From positions 434,001 to 498,000 of the forward strand of contig JADJRJ010000027.1 of the NCBI GenBank assembly GCA_016712265.1: a DNA stretch of 64,000 bases, written 5' to 3'. Of this stretch, positions 1 through 9,823 are shown piece by piece. Positions within the stretch are counted from its first letter, which is position 1; every line of letters starts with the position of its first letter. Source of the stretch: Gemmatimonadota bacterium (GTDB lineage Bacteria; Gemmatimonadota; Gemmatimonadetes; Gemmatimonadales; Gemmatimonadaceae). Below the pieces are notes generated by a model that saw only the letters and a program-made list of their open reading frames with translations, made no database searches and was not told where the DNA came from. Position numbers and translations under genes: made by a program.

Positions 1-391
1 TGGTCGTCCATGGTGAAGCCCTTGACCAGGTACTCGCGGAGCCGTTCGGTGGCCCATTGGCGGAAGAGGGCACCCCGTGCTGAGCGAACGCGGTAGCCGA
101 CCGCAATAGTGGCGTCCAGGTGATAGTGGGCGAGTTCCCTTGTGACCTCGCGCCCCCTCCTTTCGAACTTGCAAATAGTATTTGCAAGTTGCCCCCTACG
201 AGTTCCCCAGACTCGTAGATCTCGACCAGGTGGTGTGAGATGTTCTGCGGCGTAACCTCATACAGGGCAGCGAGTTGCGCCTGCGTCAGCCAGACGCTGT
301 CGCCATCCAGTCTGACCTGGATATCCGTGCCCCCGTCCCCGCGGTAGAGGACGATCTGACCTGAGGGAGGCTGTTCCTGGCTGCCGCTCAC
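1..391 (-). pseudogene. RhuM-family protein, partial and frameshifted
   Basis: Partial: it runs off the left edge. It begins with GTG in a GTGA overlap with the methyltransferase stop, so it is probably translationally coupled. The first frame reads a RhuM-type N-terminal helix-turn-helix (WLTQAQLAALYEVTPQNIS) and continues to ESGELVGG. The family then continues in another frame (HYHLDATIAVGYRV, then FRQWATERLREYLVKGF), so one base is missing near the C5 run at 192-196. RhuM proteins are virulence- or defence-associated proteins often found next to restriction-modification genes; their biochemical role is not settled. As written, the protein is truncated; it could equally be a one-base sequence error. 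Confidence 0.7.
166..190. repeat. 11-bp perfect inverted repeat inside the RhuM frame
   Basis: Arms AACTTGCAAAT (166-176) and ATTTGCAAGTT (180-190) flank a 3-bp spacer, AGT. It is strikingly AT-rich against its surroundings and lies next to the point where the RhuM frame shifts. It could be an operator-like dyad, a recombination or insertion footprint, or chance. Confidence 0.5.
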
Positions 392-2301
392 AGGCTGCGA
401 ACGTTGGTGACGCCGTTCTGCGCGAGGATGGCGGCCAAGTTGGTCTTGGCGACGTCGTCCGCGAACGCGCTGTCGCGAAAGACACACTGGACGTCGCCGG
501 TTGGCTTGAGCTCCTTGAGCCACTCCACAATGCCCAGCGCCACCGCCTCGGCGTCTGTGGCCGAAAGGGCGGTGTCGAGGCAGGCGACGAGGGTGCCACC
601 ACCGATAGCGTGAACCTTCTTGCCGCCGATCAGCCGCTCCTCGATGGGCACGCAGAGGTCGAGACCAAGCTTGAGAAGCAATTCAACGAGGACGTCCCGC
701 TCGGTGCGGCCGGGCTTGATGTTCTCGACGGCGCTCAGGAGTGTGGACTCCACGTCCCCGGAGGACGCATCCCATTCGGCGATGCTGCTGGAGTCCATCT
801 TGTAGACTCTGAAGCCGAGGTCGCCGGCAAACATCGGCTGGTCCGCCCGCACTTTGTCGCCGGCACGCGCGAGACGCTCCTTCGTGATTCCGCTCAGGGT
901 CTCGATAGCACGCCCGTCGCTCAATTGTGCTGCGACCTCCAGCCTGCTGGGAAGCTGAACGCAAATGAATCGACGATTGCCGCCATCCTTAGCGTTTGCG
1001 TGAAGCACTGCATCGGCGGTGGTGCCGCTGCCGCCGAAGAAGTCGACCACGAGGTCACGTGCCTCCGCCGAAGTACTGATCTCAAGCATGCGCTGAACGA
1101 GGCGCCGCGGCTTGGGGGTATCGAATACAGCGTCCGCGTTTACGATCGGCACGAGGCCCAGTAGCTCCTTCTTTGCCTCCTGCGTGTTCCCGGCCTCTGT
1201 GTGGAGCCATAGAGTCTGGGGCACCTTTCCGTCCTGCACCTCGGACAAGAACCGCTTGAGCCTCGGCATGTTGTTGCCCTGAGCGCCCCACCAAACGCGG
1301 CCGTCACGGTCGAGTTCTTCAAACTTCTCACGGGAAATTGCCCAATAGCGGCCCGCGGGCGGGCCATCGATAACACGACCGGAGGGCGTCTTGACGGCGT
1401 ATGTGCCGAGCCCGTAGTAGTTGCGCGCAGAGACGTCACCGGATGTCCATGGCCCGCGTGGATCTTGGTCAGGATTCGAGTATCTAGCCTCCATCTCCGC
1501 AGTTCTCTGCAGTAGAACCGGCCTCCAAGCCTCTCCGTTGTGCGCGTATACGACTACGTAGTCGTGGTCTACCGATAGGTGCTTGGCAGAATTCTTTGGG
1601 CTAAATACTTTCTGCCAGATTATCGTTGCAACGAAGTTCTCCGGTCCAAACACTTCATCGCATAGCCCCCTTAGGTGCTGCACTTCATGATCATCGATAG
1701 AGATGAAGATCACGCCGTCGTCCTGCAGCAGGTCGCGCGCCAGCTTGAGCCGCGGGTACATCATGTTGAGCCAGTCGGTGTGGTACCGCCCAGACGTCTC
1801 CGCATTCGACGAGACCTTCGCCCCACCCTCCACCTGCCCCGTGATCTCCAGGTAGTTCTGGATGGAGTCCCGAAAGTTGTCCGGGTACACAAAGTCCTTT
1901 CCCGTGTTGTACGGCGGGTCGATGTAGATCAACTTCACCTTCCCGGCATAACTCTTCTGGAGAAGTTTCAGTACCTCCAGGTTGTCCCCCTCGATCATCA
2001 GGTTCTGCGTGGTATCCCAATCCACGCTCTCCTCCGGACACGGGCGTAACGTTCCCATCGATGGGGTCAGCGCCAGCTGCCGGGCCTGTCGCTTGCCGTG
2101 CCAGTTGAGCCCATACTTTTCCGGTCGCTCATCGACTGCACCGCCCAAGAGCTGCTTGAGCACCTCGAAGTCGACCTTCCCTTCCACAAACGCGTCGGGA
2201 AAGAGCTCCTTCAGTCGCTCGATGTTTCCACCGACAACGTCGGCGCTTTGCGCCTCTGGATCGTTGGCGGTGATGGGAGTGACGGTCGGTTTGGCTGTCA
2301 T
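388..2301 (-). CDS. Type III-like site-specific DNA adenine methyltransferase (Mod)
   Basis: Predicted SAM-dependent N6-adenine methyltransferase. The motif order is that of beta-class/type III Mod enzymes: DPPYNTG at about residue 128, then the SAM-binding FGGSGTT at about residue 420. The C-terminal part (LLLKLGLDLCVPIEE, then IGGKKVHAIGGGTL) is also typical of Mod proteins. Length is about 637 residues, normal for the family. The ATG at 2299-2301 was chosen because it forms an ATGA overlap with the upstream gene; a TTG lies two codons earlier. It is followed by the RhuM gene through a GTGA overlap. A Res-type endonuclease partner, if present, would lie beyond the left edge. Confidence 0.9.
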   Translation of the reverse strand: MTAKPTVTPITANDPEAQSADVVGGNIERLKELFPDAFVEGKVDFEVLKQLLGGAVDERPEKYGLNWHGKRQARQLALTPSMGTLRPCPEESVDWDTTQNLMIEGDNLEVLKLLQKSYAGKVKLIYIDPPYNTGKDFVYPDNFRDSIQNYLEITGQVEGGAKVSSNAETSGRYHTDWLNMMYPRLKLARDLLQDDGVIFISIDDHEVQHLRGLCDEVFGPENFVATIIWQKVFSPKNSAKHLSVDHDYVVVYAHNGEAWRPVLLQRTAEMEARYSNPDQDPRGPWTSGDVSARNYYGLGTYAVKTPSGRVIDGPPAGRYWAISREKFEELDRDGRVWWGAQGNNMPRLKRFLSEVQDGKVPQTLWLHTEAGNTQEAKKELLGLVPIVNADAVFDTPKPRRLVQRMLEISTSAEARDLVVDFFGGSGTTADAVLHANAKDGGNRRFICVQLPSRLEVAAQLSDGRAIETLSGITKERLARAGDKVRADQPMFAGDLGFRVYKMDSSSIAEWDASSGDVESTLLSAVENIKPGRTERDVLVELLLKLGLDLCVPIEERLIGGKKVHAIGGGTLVACLDTALSATDAEAVALGIVEWLKELKPTGDVQCVFRDSAFADDVAKTNLAAILAQNGVTNVRSL

Positions 2302-3050
2302 AGGCAATTCAGCGCGGCCGCACGTCGCTCACGCAGCCGCTTGAGTTCGAGGTTCAGCTCCACCAACCTGGCGGTCTGTCGTTCCCGCTGCGCGGCCTTT
2401 TCCACGCGCGCGACCTGCTCATCAATCTCCCGCAACTCCTCCAAGGCCTGCCGTCGCACGGAGCCCGCCTCGCGGGGGAGGGTGAATCTACCCGTGACAG
2501 CTGCCGTTCGCACCGCCGTCACCACGTCGCACCACCCCTCATAGAGCGCCTTCATGTCGCTGCCGGGCTGCCGCGCCATCGCACACGTCGCAAGCATCTC
2601 ATCCGCCATGGACGGCGGCACTTCGCGAACGTCGGCGCTCTCGGGGGCCGCGTCGAGCACCACCCGCCCTTCGGCAGCCAACGACCATCGCTTGTGAGCG
2701 ACAGACCAGACAACCGCCGCAGACGAGTGCGCGACAAGCAGCAGTGGATAGGGAATCGCCCGGTGCAACAGTTCGGTCAATCGAGTCTCGCTTGCACCCT
2801 CTCGAAGCCCCAGGGCAGCCACAGCGATCTCCAGGTACTCCCGTTCGGCGTCGCGATACGGTGGCACCCCACAGTTCCCCGCCTTGAGGCTGGCAATCCA
2901 GCGCACCTCCTCCACCCCGTCAGCGATCGCGCGCCGGTCCGCAGCCGTGAAGCCAGCGTGCTGCATCAACATGGTCTTTGGCACTCGCCTGTCGACCTGT
3001 GCCGCTGCCGGAAGGCCGAACGCCGCGACCAACGCCTCCACCGAGATCAC
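2298..3050 (-). CDS. DUF4391 domain protein of the methyltransferase-helicase cassette
   Basis: About 250 residues, resembling DUF4391 proteins, which are commonly encoded between a helicase and a DNA methyltransferase. The N-terminal half reads as DUF4391 (RRVPKTMLMQH, then VEEVRWIASLK, then RAIPYPLLLVAHS). The C-terminal about 60 residues are charged and helical, probably a coiled coil (long run of Glu, Arg and Leu). The GTG at 3048-3050 was chosen because it overlaps the helicase stop as GTGA; an in-frame GTG at 3074 would only add eight Gly/Ala-rich residues. Its function is unknown; the tight coupling suggests it works with the helicase and methyltransferase. Confidence 0.75.
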   Translation of the reverse strand: MISVEALVAAFGLPAAAQVDRRVPKTMLMQHAGFTAADRRAIADGVEEVRWIASLKAGNCGVPPYRDAEREYLEIAVAALGLREGASETRLTELLHRAIPYPLLLVAHSSAAVVWSVAHKRWSLAAEGRVVLDAAPESADVREVPPSMADEMLATCAMARQPGSDMKALYEGWCDVVTAVRTAAVTGRFTLPREAGSVRRQALEELREIDEQVARVEKAAQRERQTARLVELNLELKRLRERRAAALNCL

Positions 3051-6000
3051 TGGCTCTCCAGCACCACCAGCCACGTCACCACCTCAAAGTCGTTGATGCC
3101 GGCGAACTCGCCGCGACGCGTGTGCGTCCCTCCCGGCGTAAAGAGCGAGGTAAGCGCTCGCTCTTCGCCACGCCCGACGATGGATCCCACCGCCGCGGCG
3201 AGCAGTTCCTGCGCTCGACGCATATCTGTCCCACGACGCGTACTCGACTCCCACTCCTCCAGCGCTGCCGCATCCCCCAGGTCGCGCCCCAGACACAGAC
3301 GCTTCAGCCGCTCCAGAATCAGCCGCGCCTGCGTGTACCCCAGAAGGACGGCACCATCAGTCCCCACGTGTACCAGGTAGTGAGGAGCGAGCGGATACGA
3401 CGACTCGATCCGTGCGTTGGTCGCTTCGGTCTCTCCTCGCAGACAGAAGATGATCCCTGGGGGCACGTCCACGTCCAACGTGCGCACCACCCCCATCGCG
3501 CCGAGCGGAATGCCTTCGAGAACCCCTGGGCGTTCTCGCAGGCACGTCGCCAGGTCGATGCGAAGGTCGGTGAGCGTAAGGTCCGTGATCGATACACCCG
3601 CCGAGAGGTCGTCCATGTCAATCACTGCATCCTGCAACCGCAGAAGCTGCTTGCGGCGGTACTCCAGGTCGTTCATCTGGTTGCCAGACTCCGAGCGAAT
3701 AACGTTCTCTTCTCCGGTCGCCGAGATGTCGAGCAGGACCATTCTACCGCTCACCCGCTGCTCCAGGTTGATGTACTCCTCCAACTCCATGTTGGGCCAG
3801 AAGTTCACCAGCTGGATGCGCTCGTTGGGTGACCCGATGCGGTCGATGCGCCCGAAACGCTGGATGATGCGTACCGGGTTCCAGTGAATGTCGTAGTTGA
3901 TCAGCCAGTCACAGTCCTGGAGATTCTGTCCCTCGGAAATGCAATCGGTGGCGATCAGCAGGTCCAGGTCCCCTTCCTCGGCGAGTTCATCGGGCGCTCA
4001 CGCGAGCGCGGCGAGAAGGCGCTCAGAATCGATGCAAGGTCACGACGAAGACCGGGCAGGGTCGTCTGGTTGCGACCGGCCCCGGTAACCAGGGCACTCT
4101 CCAGCCCCAGAGTCTCACGGGCCCAGGGGTGCAAGGTGCTCGTAGAGGTACTTCGCGGTGTCAGCGAAGGCCGTGAAGACGATGACCTTGCGATTGCCCG
4201 CATTGATCGGCGCCGCGCACTTCTCGCTGATCATCGAGCGAAGGGCTTCCAGCTTGGCGTCGCGAACGTGATCGACGACACGCGCGGTACTCAGCAGGGC
4301 GTCAAGCCGGTTTCGGTCCTCGAGGAGATCCTGCTTCCAGCGCACGACGTCGACGTCTGCAAGGAGCACCTTCACTTCGCGGCCGACGAGGAGCGATTCG
4401 ATATTGGGATCGTCGAAGTCGACGTCGTCGATGTTCAGCTCCTCGACTTCCGCGGATTGCTGCTCGATGCGATCCAGAATGGCGTCTACATCTCGACGCT
4501 GCCGCTCCAGTGTGAGGGCAAACGATGAGACGGAACTCTCCATTCGCTTGAGCACATTGACGCGGAGGAGGTGGACGAGGCTCTCCTCGCGGTCCGCCTG
4601 CCGAAAGGTGCCCTTCCCTTCGCGCAGTTCGGTGCTGTAGCGCGCGTCGTACGCGGCTCGCTTGTGGGGAAGGACGTACCGGAGCGGAGCGTACGCCGCG
4701 AGCGTCAGCCGTCTGATCTCAAGGTTGATTTCCTTGATGGAACGGAATTGGCCGGCACGATCGACCTCGACCTTGCAATTGATGGGCCGGAGACGTTCTG
4801 GAAACTTGCCTGTCTCGCTGGTCCCATAGTAGCGCTCGATGTGCTTGCGTGAGCGAGCGATCGTGAGCAGATCCAGGAGGGTGAAGTAGTCGAAGCCCAG
4901 CATCTCGATGAGACGACCCGGTGTTCGCTCGGCCTCGTCGAGGTCCAACCATCTATTGAATTGCTTCTGGGCGAGACGCGTAGTGGCGTCGATGCTCGGA
5001 ATGCCTGCTTCGGCGAGGGCCGTGTCGTTCCCCTCGGTGGCGAAGGCCAGCTGGTTGCGCAGGTCAGCCAGTCGATTGTTGACCGGCGTGGCCGACAACA
5101 TCAGGACTCGCGTCTTGACCCCCTCCCTGATGATCCGGCGCATGAGCCGGTCGTAGCGCGTATCGCCGCCAGCGCGCGGCGTCTTCTTGTTGCGGAAGTT
5201 GTGGGACTCATCGATGACTACGAGGTCGTAGTTGCCCCAATTGACATGCGTCAGGTCGATGTCGCCGGACATTCCCTGATCACGTGACAGATCGGTGTGG
5301 TTGAGGACATCGTAGTTGAAACGGTCGGTCGCCAGGATGTTGCGCCGGTCATTGGCCGTGTAGATGGTCCAGTTGTCGCGCAGCCGTTTGGGGCAAAGAA
5401 CCAGCACGCGATCGTTGCGCAGTTCGTGGTACTTGATGATGGCGAGCGCCTCGAAGGTCTTCCCGAGGCCCACCGAGTCGGCGATGATGCACCCCCCGTA
5501 GCGTTCGAGCTTGTCGATGGCACCCACGACGCCATCCCGTTGGAACCGGTAGAGCTTCTTCCACACCACCGTGTCCCGGATACCGGTTGCCGCGCGCACC
5601 ACCCGGTCCTCGTCGAGCCCCTCTCCCTGCTGATGGAAGAGGCGATAGAGGATCGCCAGGTAGATCAGTGCCGGCGGTTCGTCCGTGGCCACACGCTCAA
5701 CCTGCCGAAGCAGGTGTTCAAGGCCTCCGGTGCTGGGAAGCCGAGCCCAGAGGTTGTCGAACCAGGCACCGAGCGCGACGCGCTCAGCGCTGGAGTCTGC
5801 CACCTGCACGAAGCCAAGCTGGTCCTGGGGGGTGAGCCCTAACCCTGCGGTTGTAAAGTCGCACGTGCCTGAAAGAACGGCCGTCGGCTGCAGAGACGCG
5901 TCGCGGGTGGCGAGCATCGCCTGTCCGAGCAACCGTGAGGTGATCCGCACCTGTGACCGGCTCTTCAGCCATTCGGCAAGGGCTCGGGCGATGGACTGAT

Positions 6001-6235
6001 TGCGGAGCTGGTTGCGAGCTCCGCGGTCCTCGGCGCTACCGAGGAGTTCAAGGCGTTGTTCGTCGGCTGGCAATACGAAGCGCGCCCCGGAGAGTCTCGC
6101 CAGCTCGTTGGCGAGCGCCTGGAACGCAAAGAGCGAGCAGGCGCCCGCCACGAGGTCGAGAGATGCGGCGGAGTCCAGGTGGACGCTCAGCTCATCAACG
6201 ACACGCTGGTTGCCCGCATTGGGTAGGAGTCGCAT
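3047..6235 (-). CDS. SNF2-like helicase with PLD-like N-terminal domain, broken by two compensating frameshifts
   Basis: About 1,060 residues once the frame is repaired. Residues 1-170 resemble the phospholipase-D-like domain of cassette helicases, without an obvious HxK motif. Helicase motif I is ADSVGLGKT (about 252-260) and motif II is DESH (about 342). Motif III (LSATPVNNR) follows, and motifs V-VI are NLQDCDWLINYD and QRFGRIDRIGS. The open frame ends at TGA 4115-4117; homologous sequence (ESALVTGAGRNQTTLPGLR) continues in another frame to about 3995, then the original frame resumes and runs to 3047. One extra base near 4119-4124 and one missing base near 3992-3994 would explain this. It starts the cassette and overlaps the DUF4391 gene by GTGA. 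Confidence 0.8.
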
Positions 6236-6368
6236 TCGGTTACCGTTGGTCTCGCGTCCCTAAGGTGGCCCGCCGTCATTAGGTTCGCCACCCGTGTTTC
6301 CGGGTGTATGACGCACTGTCGGCGGGGCCGAGCCCGACATAGAATCCCGCCGAATCGACCCCACTTTC

Positions 6369-6722
6369 ATGCCCCCTCGCATTCTCCGAGCAATCAGCAT
6401 CCGCCAGCCATACGCGGAGCTCATCCTGCAGGGCAAGAAGGTGGCGGAGTATCGTTCCATTGCCACCCAGGTTCGCGGGCGAGTCTACATCTACGCGAGT
6501 GCGACGCCGGCCGATGACCCCGCGTCATGGAAGAAGTCAAAGTTCAGCCCGGGCGACCTACCCGCCGGCTGCATCGTCGGCTCGGTGGAGGTGACCGGGT
6601 GTCGTTACATCCCTTCGGGGGACTACTACGCCTATGAGCTTGCCCATCCTCGGCGCCTTCGGCGTCCCCGACGTCCTGTGAACCAGCCGCAGCCGATTTG
6701 GTGGCGGCCGGTGTTCCGCTAA
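6369..6722 (+). CDS. ASCH-domain protein
   Basis: A 117-residue protein matching the ASCH (ASC-1 homology, PUA-like) fold. The N-terminal strand/helix AISIRQPYAELILQGKK and the arginine-centred VAEYRS segment are typical, as is the conserved C-terminal NQPQPIWWRP. ASCH proteins are small predicted RNA- or nucleoside-binding modules; some act as amidohydrolases on modified nucleosides. The gene is divergent from the helicase, with a 130-bp shared upstream region. Its place beside a methyltransferase cassette and DinD suggests an accessory or defence role, but this is inference only. Confidence 0.75.
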   Translation: MPPRILRAISIRQPYAELILQGKKVAEYRSIATQVRGRVYIYASATPADDPASWKKSKFSPGDLPAGCIVGSVEVTGCRYIPSGDYYAYELAHPRRLRRPRRPVNQPQPIWWRPVFR

Positions 6723-6741
6723 TGGGGATGGAGCCGAACCG

Positions 6742-7617
6742 TCAGGCGTCGTCGGCCTTGACGGGCGCGCCGCCGCGTAAACCCACCGCATCCCGCCCGT
6801 CCAGTTCGAGTTTGGGAGTCGTCGACTTCACACGCCGCTCTACTTGCGCGATGGGCTCATCAGGCGCGATCGACTCCGGCATGGTGCCGCCAATGCGGCC
6901 AATGGCGGCACGCACCTCCTTGCCCACGTCTTCGTGCGTGCGGATGGCGGCCTGTTGGTCCTTCACCCGATCCCGCGCCAGCTTGTCCCGGGTCTGGGTC
7001 ATCCGGAACTGATTGGCCGCGAGCTCAGTGGCGTTCATGCGATCCATCAGGTGCTCTTTCTCCGTTATCCCCTTGTGGCGCTTGATCGCTTCGCGGCCGA
7101 GCCCGCCGTAGAGGCCCTTGTAGCCCGCATCGTGGAATACGCCAAACATGCGGCTCTGGACACCGGCATCCTGGGCCGCACCGGAGAGCGCCTTGAACTC
7201 CTCCGCGACCTCTCGGCGCAATTCCAGACGCTCATGGTCAGCCCTCAGTTGGTCCGAAAGCTCCTGGCGCCGCGTCTGGATCGCGAAGTACTTCTGGGCC
7301 AGCGCGATCTGTGGCTTTCGTGGGTCACCGTTCTGGGCGATCAGGTAACAGGCGAACCGGGACAGGTGGACATCGTCCACATCCCGAACGCTTCCTGAGC
7401 CAGCGGGACCATTTTGCCGGCGCCGGCAAAATGGTTGTCTGGCTCGTTCCAGACTGCGCACACGACTCCGCGCGCGCTGGATGGCCTGTTCAAACCGGCG
7501 CCACTGCGAATAACCCAGCAGAGGCTGCAGCTCCCGGGCGCTCCAGTACTCCGCCCCATGCTGGTTCTCGCGCCGAAGCTCCTCGAACGTCGGCCGCCCT
7601 TCTCGCGTCATCTCCAT
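6742..7617 (-). CDS. dinD: DNA damage-inducible protein D (DinD)-like, with an internal out-of-frame patch
   Basis: DinD-like: it begins FEELRRENQHGAEYWSAREL and carries HLSRFACYLIAQNGDP, then GYKGLYGGLG and MNATELAANQFRMTQT, all hallmarks of the family. E. coli DinD is an SOS-induced inhibitor of RecA filament activity. The stretch of about 23 residues around 45-70 is out of frame: the expected NEPDNHFAGAGKM is encoded in the adjacent frame between about 7404 and 7470. One extra base near 7466-7478 and one missing base near 7397-7404 would restore a normal protein. It converges on the ASCH gene. GGGAG lies a few bases upstream of the start. Confidence 0.85.
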   Translation of the reverse strand: MEMTREGRPTFEELRRENQHGAEYWSARELQPLLGYSQWRRFEQAIQRARSRVRSLERARQPFCRRRQNGPAGSGSVRDVDDVHLSRFACYLIAQNGDPRKPQIALAQKYFAIQTRRQELSDQLRADHERLELRREVAEEFKALSGAAQDAGVQSRMFGVFHDAGYKGLYGGLGREAIKRHKGITEKEHLMDRMNATELAANQFRMTQTRDKLARDRVKDQQAAIRTHEDVGKEVRAAIGRIGGTMPESIAPDEPIAQVERRVKSTTPKLELDGRDAVGLRGGAPVKADDA

Positions 7618-7754
7618 GAATCTCCCACTCCACCGTATCGTGAGAATGCGGATCGACGCCGAGCGTACCGATCAAACACGCTTCACACAGTATCCACCCG
7701 CCGGCTGACCAGGAACAAGTGGCAGGTGTTCAATGGTCGGGGCGCTCCCGTGGC

Positions 7755-9214
7755 TCACGCAGCCATCCCCCTCAACACCTCCACCAGCCGCACCATCCCC
7801 ACGTATCCCGCTCGCAATACGCCAGCAGGTCCTTCCGCACCCGCTCCTTCTCCTCCGCCGGCACCCGATCCGCCACGAACAGCAACCGCGCGATCTCCAC
7901 GCTCGCCACCATCCCGTTCACGATCACGAGGTCCTCGTACGTCAACTCCGGCACCAACGCCGGCAACACGTACTTGAGCGAGAACGACCCCCGGAACCGC
8001 GGCTCGTACACATTGTCCCTGACGATGGGCAGCAGGTCAACCAGCTTGGCCTCCAGCGCCTCGAGCTCCGGCGCCAGCGCCGGCACCACCCGTGCCAGCT
8101 CCCGGATGCGGGTTTTCTCGAACGCCGAATACGTCACGACCTTCACCGCATGCTGCGTCGCCTCCACCAAACGCTCGGCGATGAGCGGGCGAGCGTCCTG
8201 CGGCCCTTCGGCCAGGTGCTGCGCATGCCGATAGCCGCCGCCGGGCTTTGTCTCGTGGTAGGAGAACTGGGCCGCCGCCATCCCCCACGGGGCCATGCCA
8301 TCCCACACCGGGACGGCCCGCGAGATCGTCTCGAAGTCGAGAAAGCCGAGCGGCTCTACGTCGAGCACGGCAAGGGCGGCGCCTAACGTTGGCTCGACCA
8401 GGCACCGCCCTTCGTCCATGGCGCGCACCTGCCGGCGGACCGTGAAATTCTTCCTGTCCTTCTCGGACAGGTCGCGAATGGAGTGCACCCCCGCGCTCAT
8501 GAACGTGGCGGCCTTCTTCGGCCCGACGTTGTAGAGGTTGGCGATGTGCCACTCATCGTCCGGCCAGCACCGATCGTAGAACGGACACTCCCGCGGCTCG
8601 GCGCAGTGCAGCCCGATCGGGACATCGGGCAACGATCCCTCGAGCACTTGCAGGTGGCGCCGCAACGCATCCGGGATTCGCTCCCGTTGCTCGCTCGCTT
8701 CGCCCGTGGTGTCGGTGCGCGCGAACAAATCGCCCGTAGCAGGATGCCGGAACTCCTTGCTGAGGTGCATCACGTCCATGCGACCGAGCTGGATGCCGTT
8801 GCGGCCGAGGACATGCGCCTGCACCGCGACATCCGTGATGTGCTCATCCTTCTGCGACGTGGACGACTTCACCTCGATGAGGTGCCACGCATCGCCGTCG
8901 CGCACCAACACGTCGCAGGCGACAAACAGGCCGTCCGCGATGAACGCTCCCTCGAAGATCACCGCGGCACCGTCGGCGATCGCTTCCGCCGTGCGCTGGG
9001 TGCGCTCCTCGCGGGAACCCGGGGCAATCAACACGCCTCCGGGAAATGCCGCGCGCGCGAGCTCACCGACCTGGCGGCCCTGGTCGAAGAGATCTTGCAG
9101 GACGCGATCCGGCTGCAACTCTTTGGCGTCGGGCTCGTGCCGTTGCCACCAGAGGAGGCGATGACACTGGAGCCCGGCAAGGATGTCGCGCTTGGTGAGG
9201 GATGGTGCGGTCAC
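7755..9214 (-). CDS. DUF2779 protein: PD-(D/E)XK nuclease with Fe-S cysteines and RNase H-like domain
   Basis: About 485 residues. An N-terminal RecB/Cas4-like PD-(D/E)XK region is visible (GLFVACDVLV, then WHLIEVKSS), as are four cysteines arranged for an Fe-S cluster (LQCHR and CAEPRECPFYDRC). The C-terminal half is DUF2779 with an RNase H-like start (LGFLDFETI) and the end AYCERDT. The GTG at 9212-9214 (reading TAPSLTKRDILAG) fits the domain start. The open frame stops at 7772; the expected ending (MVRLVEVLRGMAA) is in the next frame to TGA at 7755, so a base is missing near the CCCC run at 7797-7800. Probably a DNA- or RNA-processing nuclease; the substrate is unknown. Confidence 0.75.
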
Positions 9215-9320
9215 AACCTCGTGGGACAAATGGCCAAAGGTGGCCTGCTCCGCACAACAAAGTCCGCGGGACCGCCGCCGTCCAGTGGCGAGATGTGGCA
9301 CCGGCAGCGGCGACCCCGCC

Positions 9321-9656
9321 TCACCACCACCACCGCACCAGCGTGAACACCAACCCACCAGCAAAGAGCGACCCGAACACCTCCTTGTTGTACCGCGCCA
9401 GCCACAACGGCAGGTAGATGTCGAAGTTGTCCTGCCGCTCCGGGGTGTACCGCGCCGCCACGGCCGTCAGCGGACAGCGCATCCCGTTCGCCGCCAACAC
9501 CACCACCTCCACCATCACGATCCCGATCAGCCAGGCCGCCACCCCCAGCTCCCGCCGCCATGCGTAGACCGGGATCGCCAGGATACAGCCGGCAAACACG
9601 GCCCAGGCCAGGGTATGGACCAGCTTGACCGCGATCAGGGCGAAACGATGGGGCAT
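9321..9656 (-). CDS. Small integral membrane protein, DUF2784-like
   Basis: A 111-residue protein with about three hydrophobic segments (near residues 5-30, 35-55 and 93-110). The motif CPLT followed by a polar loop and a last helix (YNKEVFGSLFAGGLVF) is reminiscent of DUF2784 membrane proteins. The ATG at 9654-9656 (MPHRFALIAVKL) was preferred over one nine codons upstream because it begins the first helix directly. No catalytic residues are evident. The function is unknown, and the DUF2784 assignment is tentative. Confidence 0.6.
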   Translation of the reverse strand: MPHRFALIAVKLVHTLAWAVFAGCILAIPVYAWRRELGVAAWLIGIVMVEVVVLAANGMRCPLTAVAARYTPERQDNFDIYLPLWLARYNKEVFGSLFAGGLVFTLVRWWW

Positions 9657-9823
9657 GAATCCGCGTACCTCCCGGGGCGGCACTTTCGGCCCTCCCCGGT
9701 TACAAAGTGGCGCTCCGGGGGCCGGGCGCCGTCAGGCGACTCCCGTCCCGGGGCCGGCCGTGCCACTATTCACCGGGTCGGTTCCCGGCCAGCCCAGCCG
9801 TATTCACCCCTTCTGATCCCACC

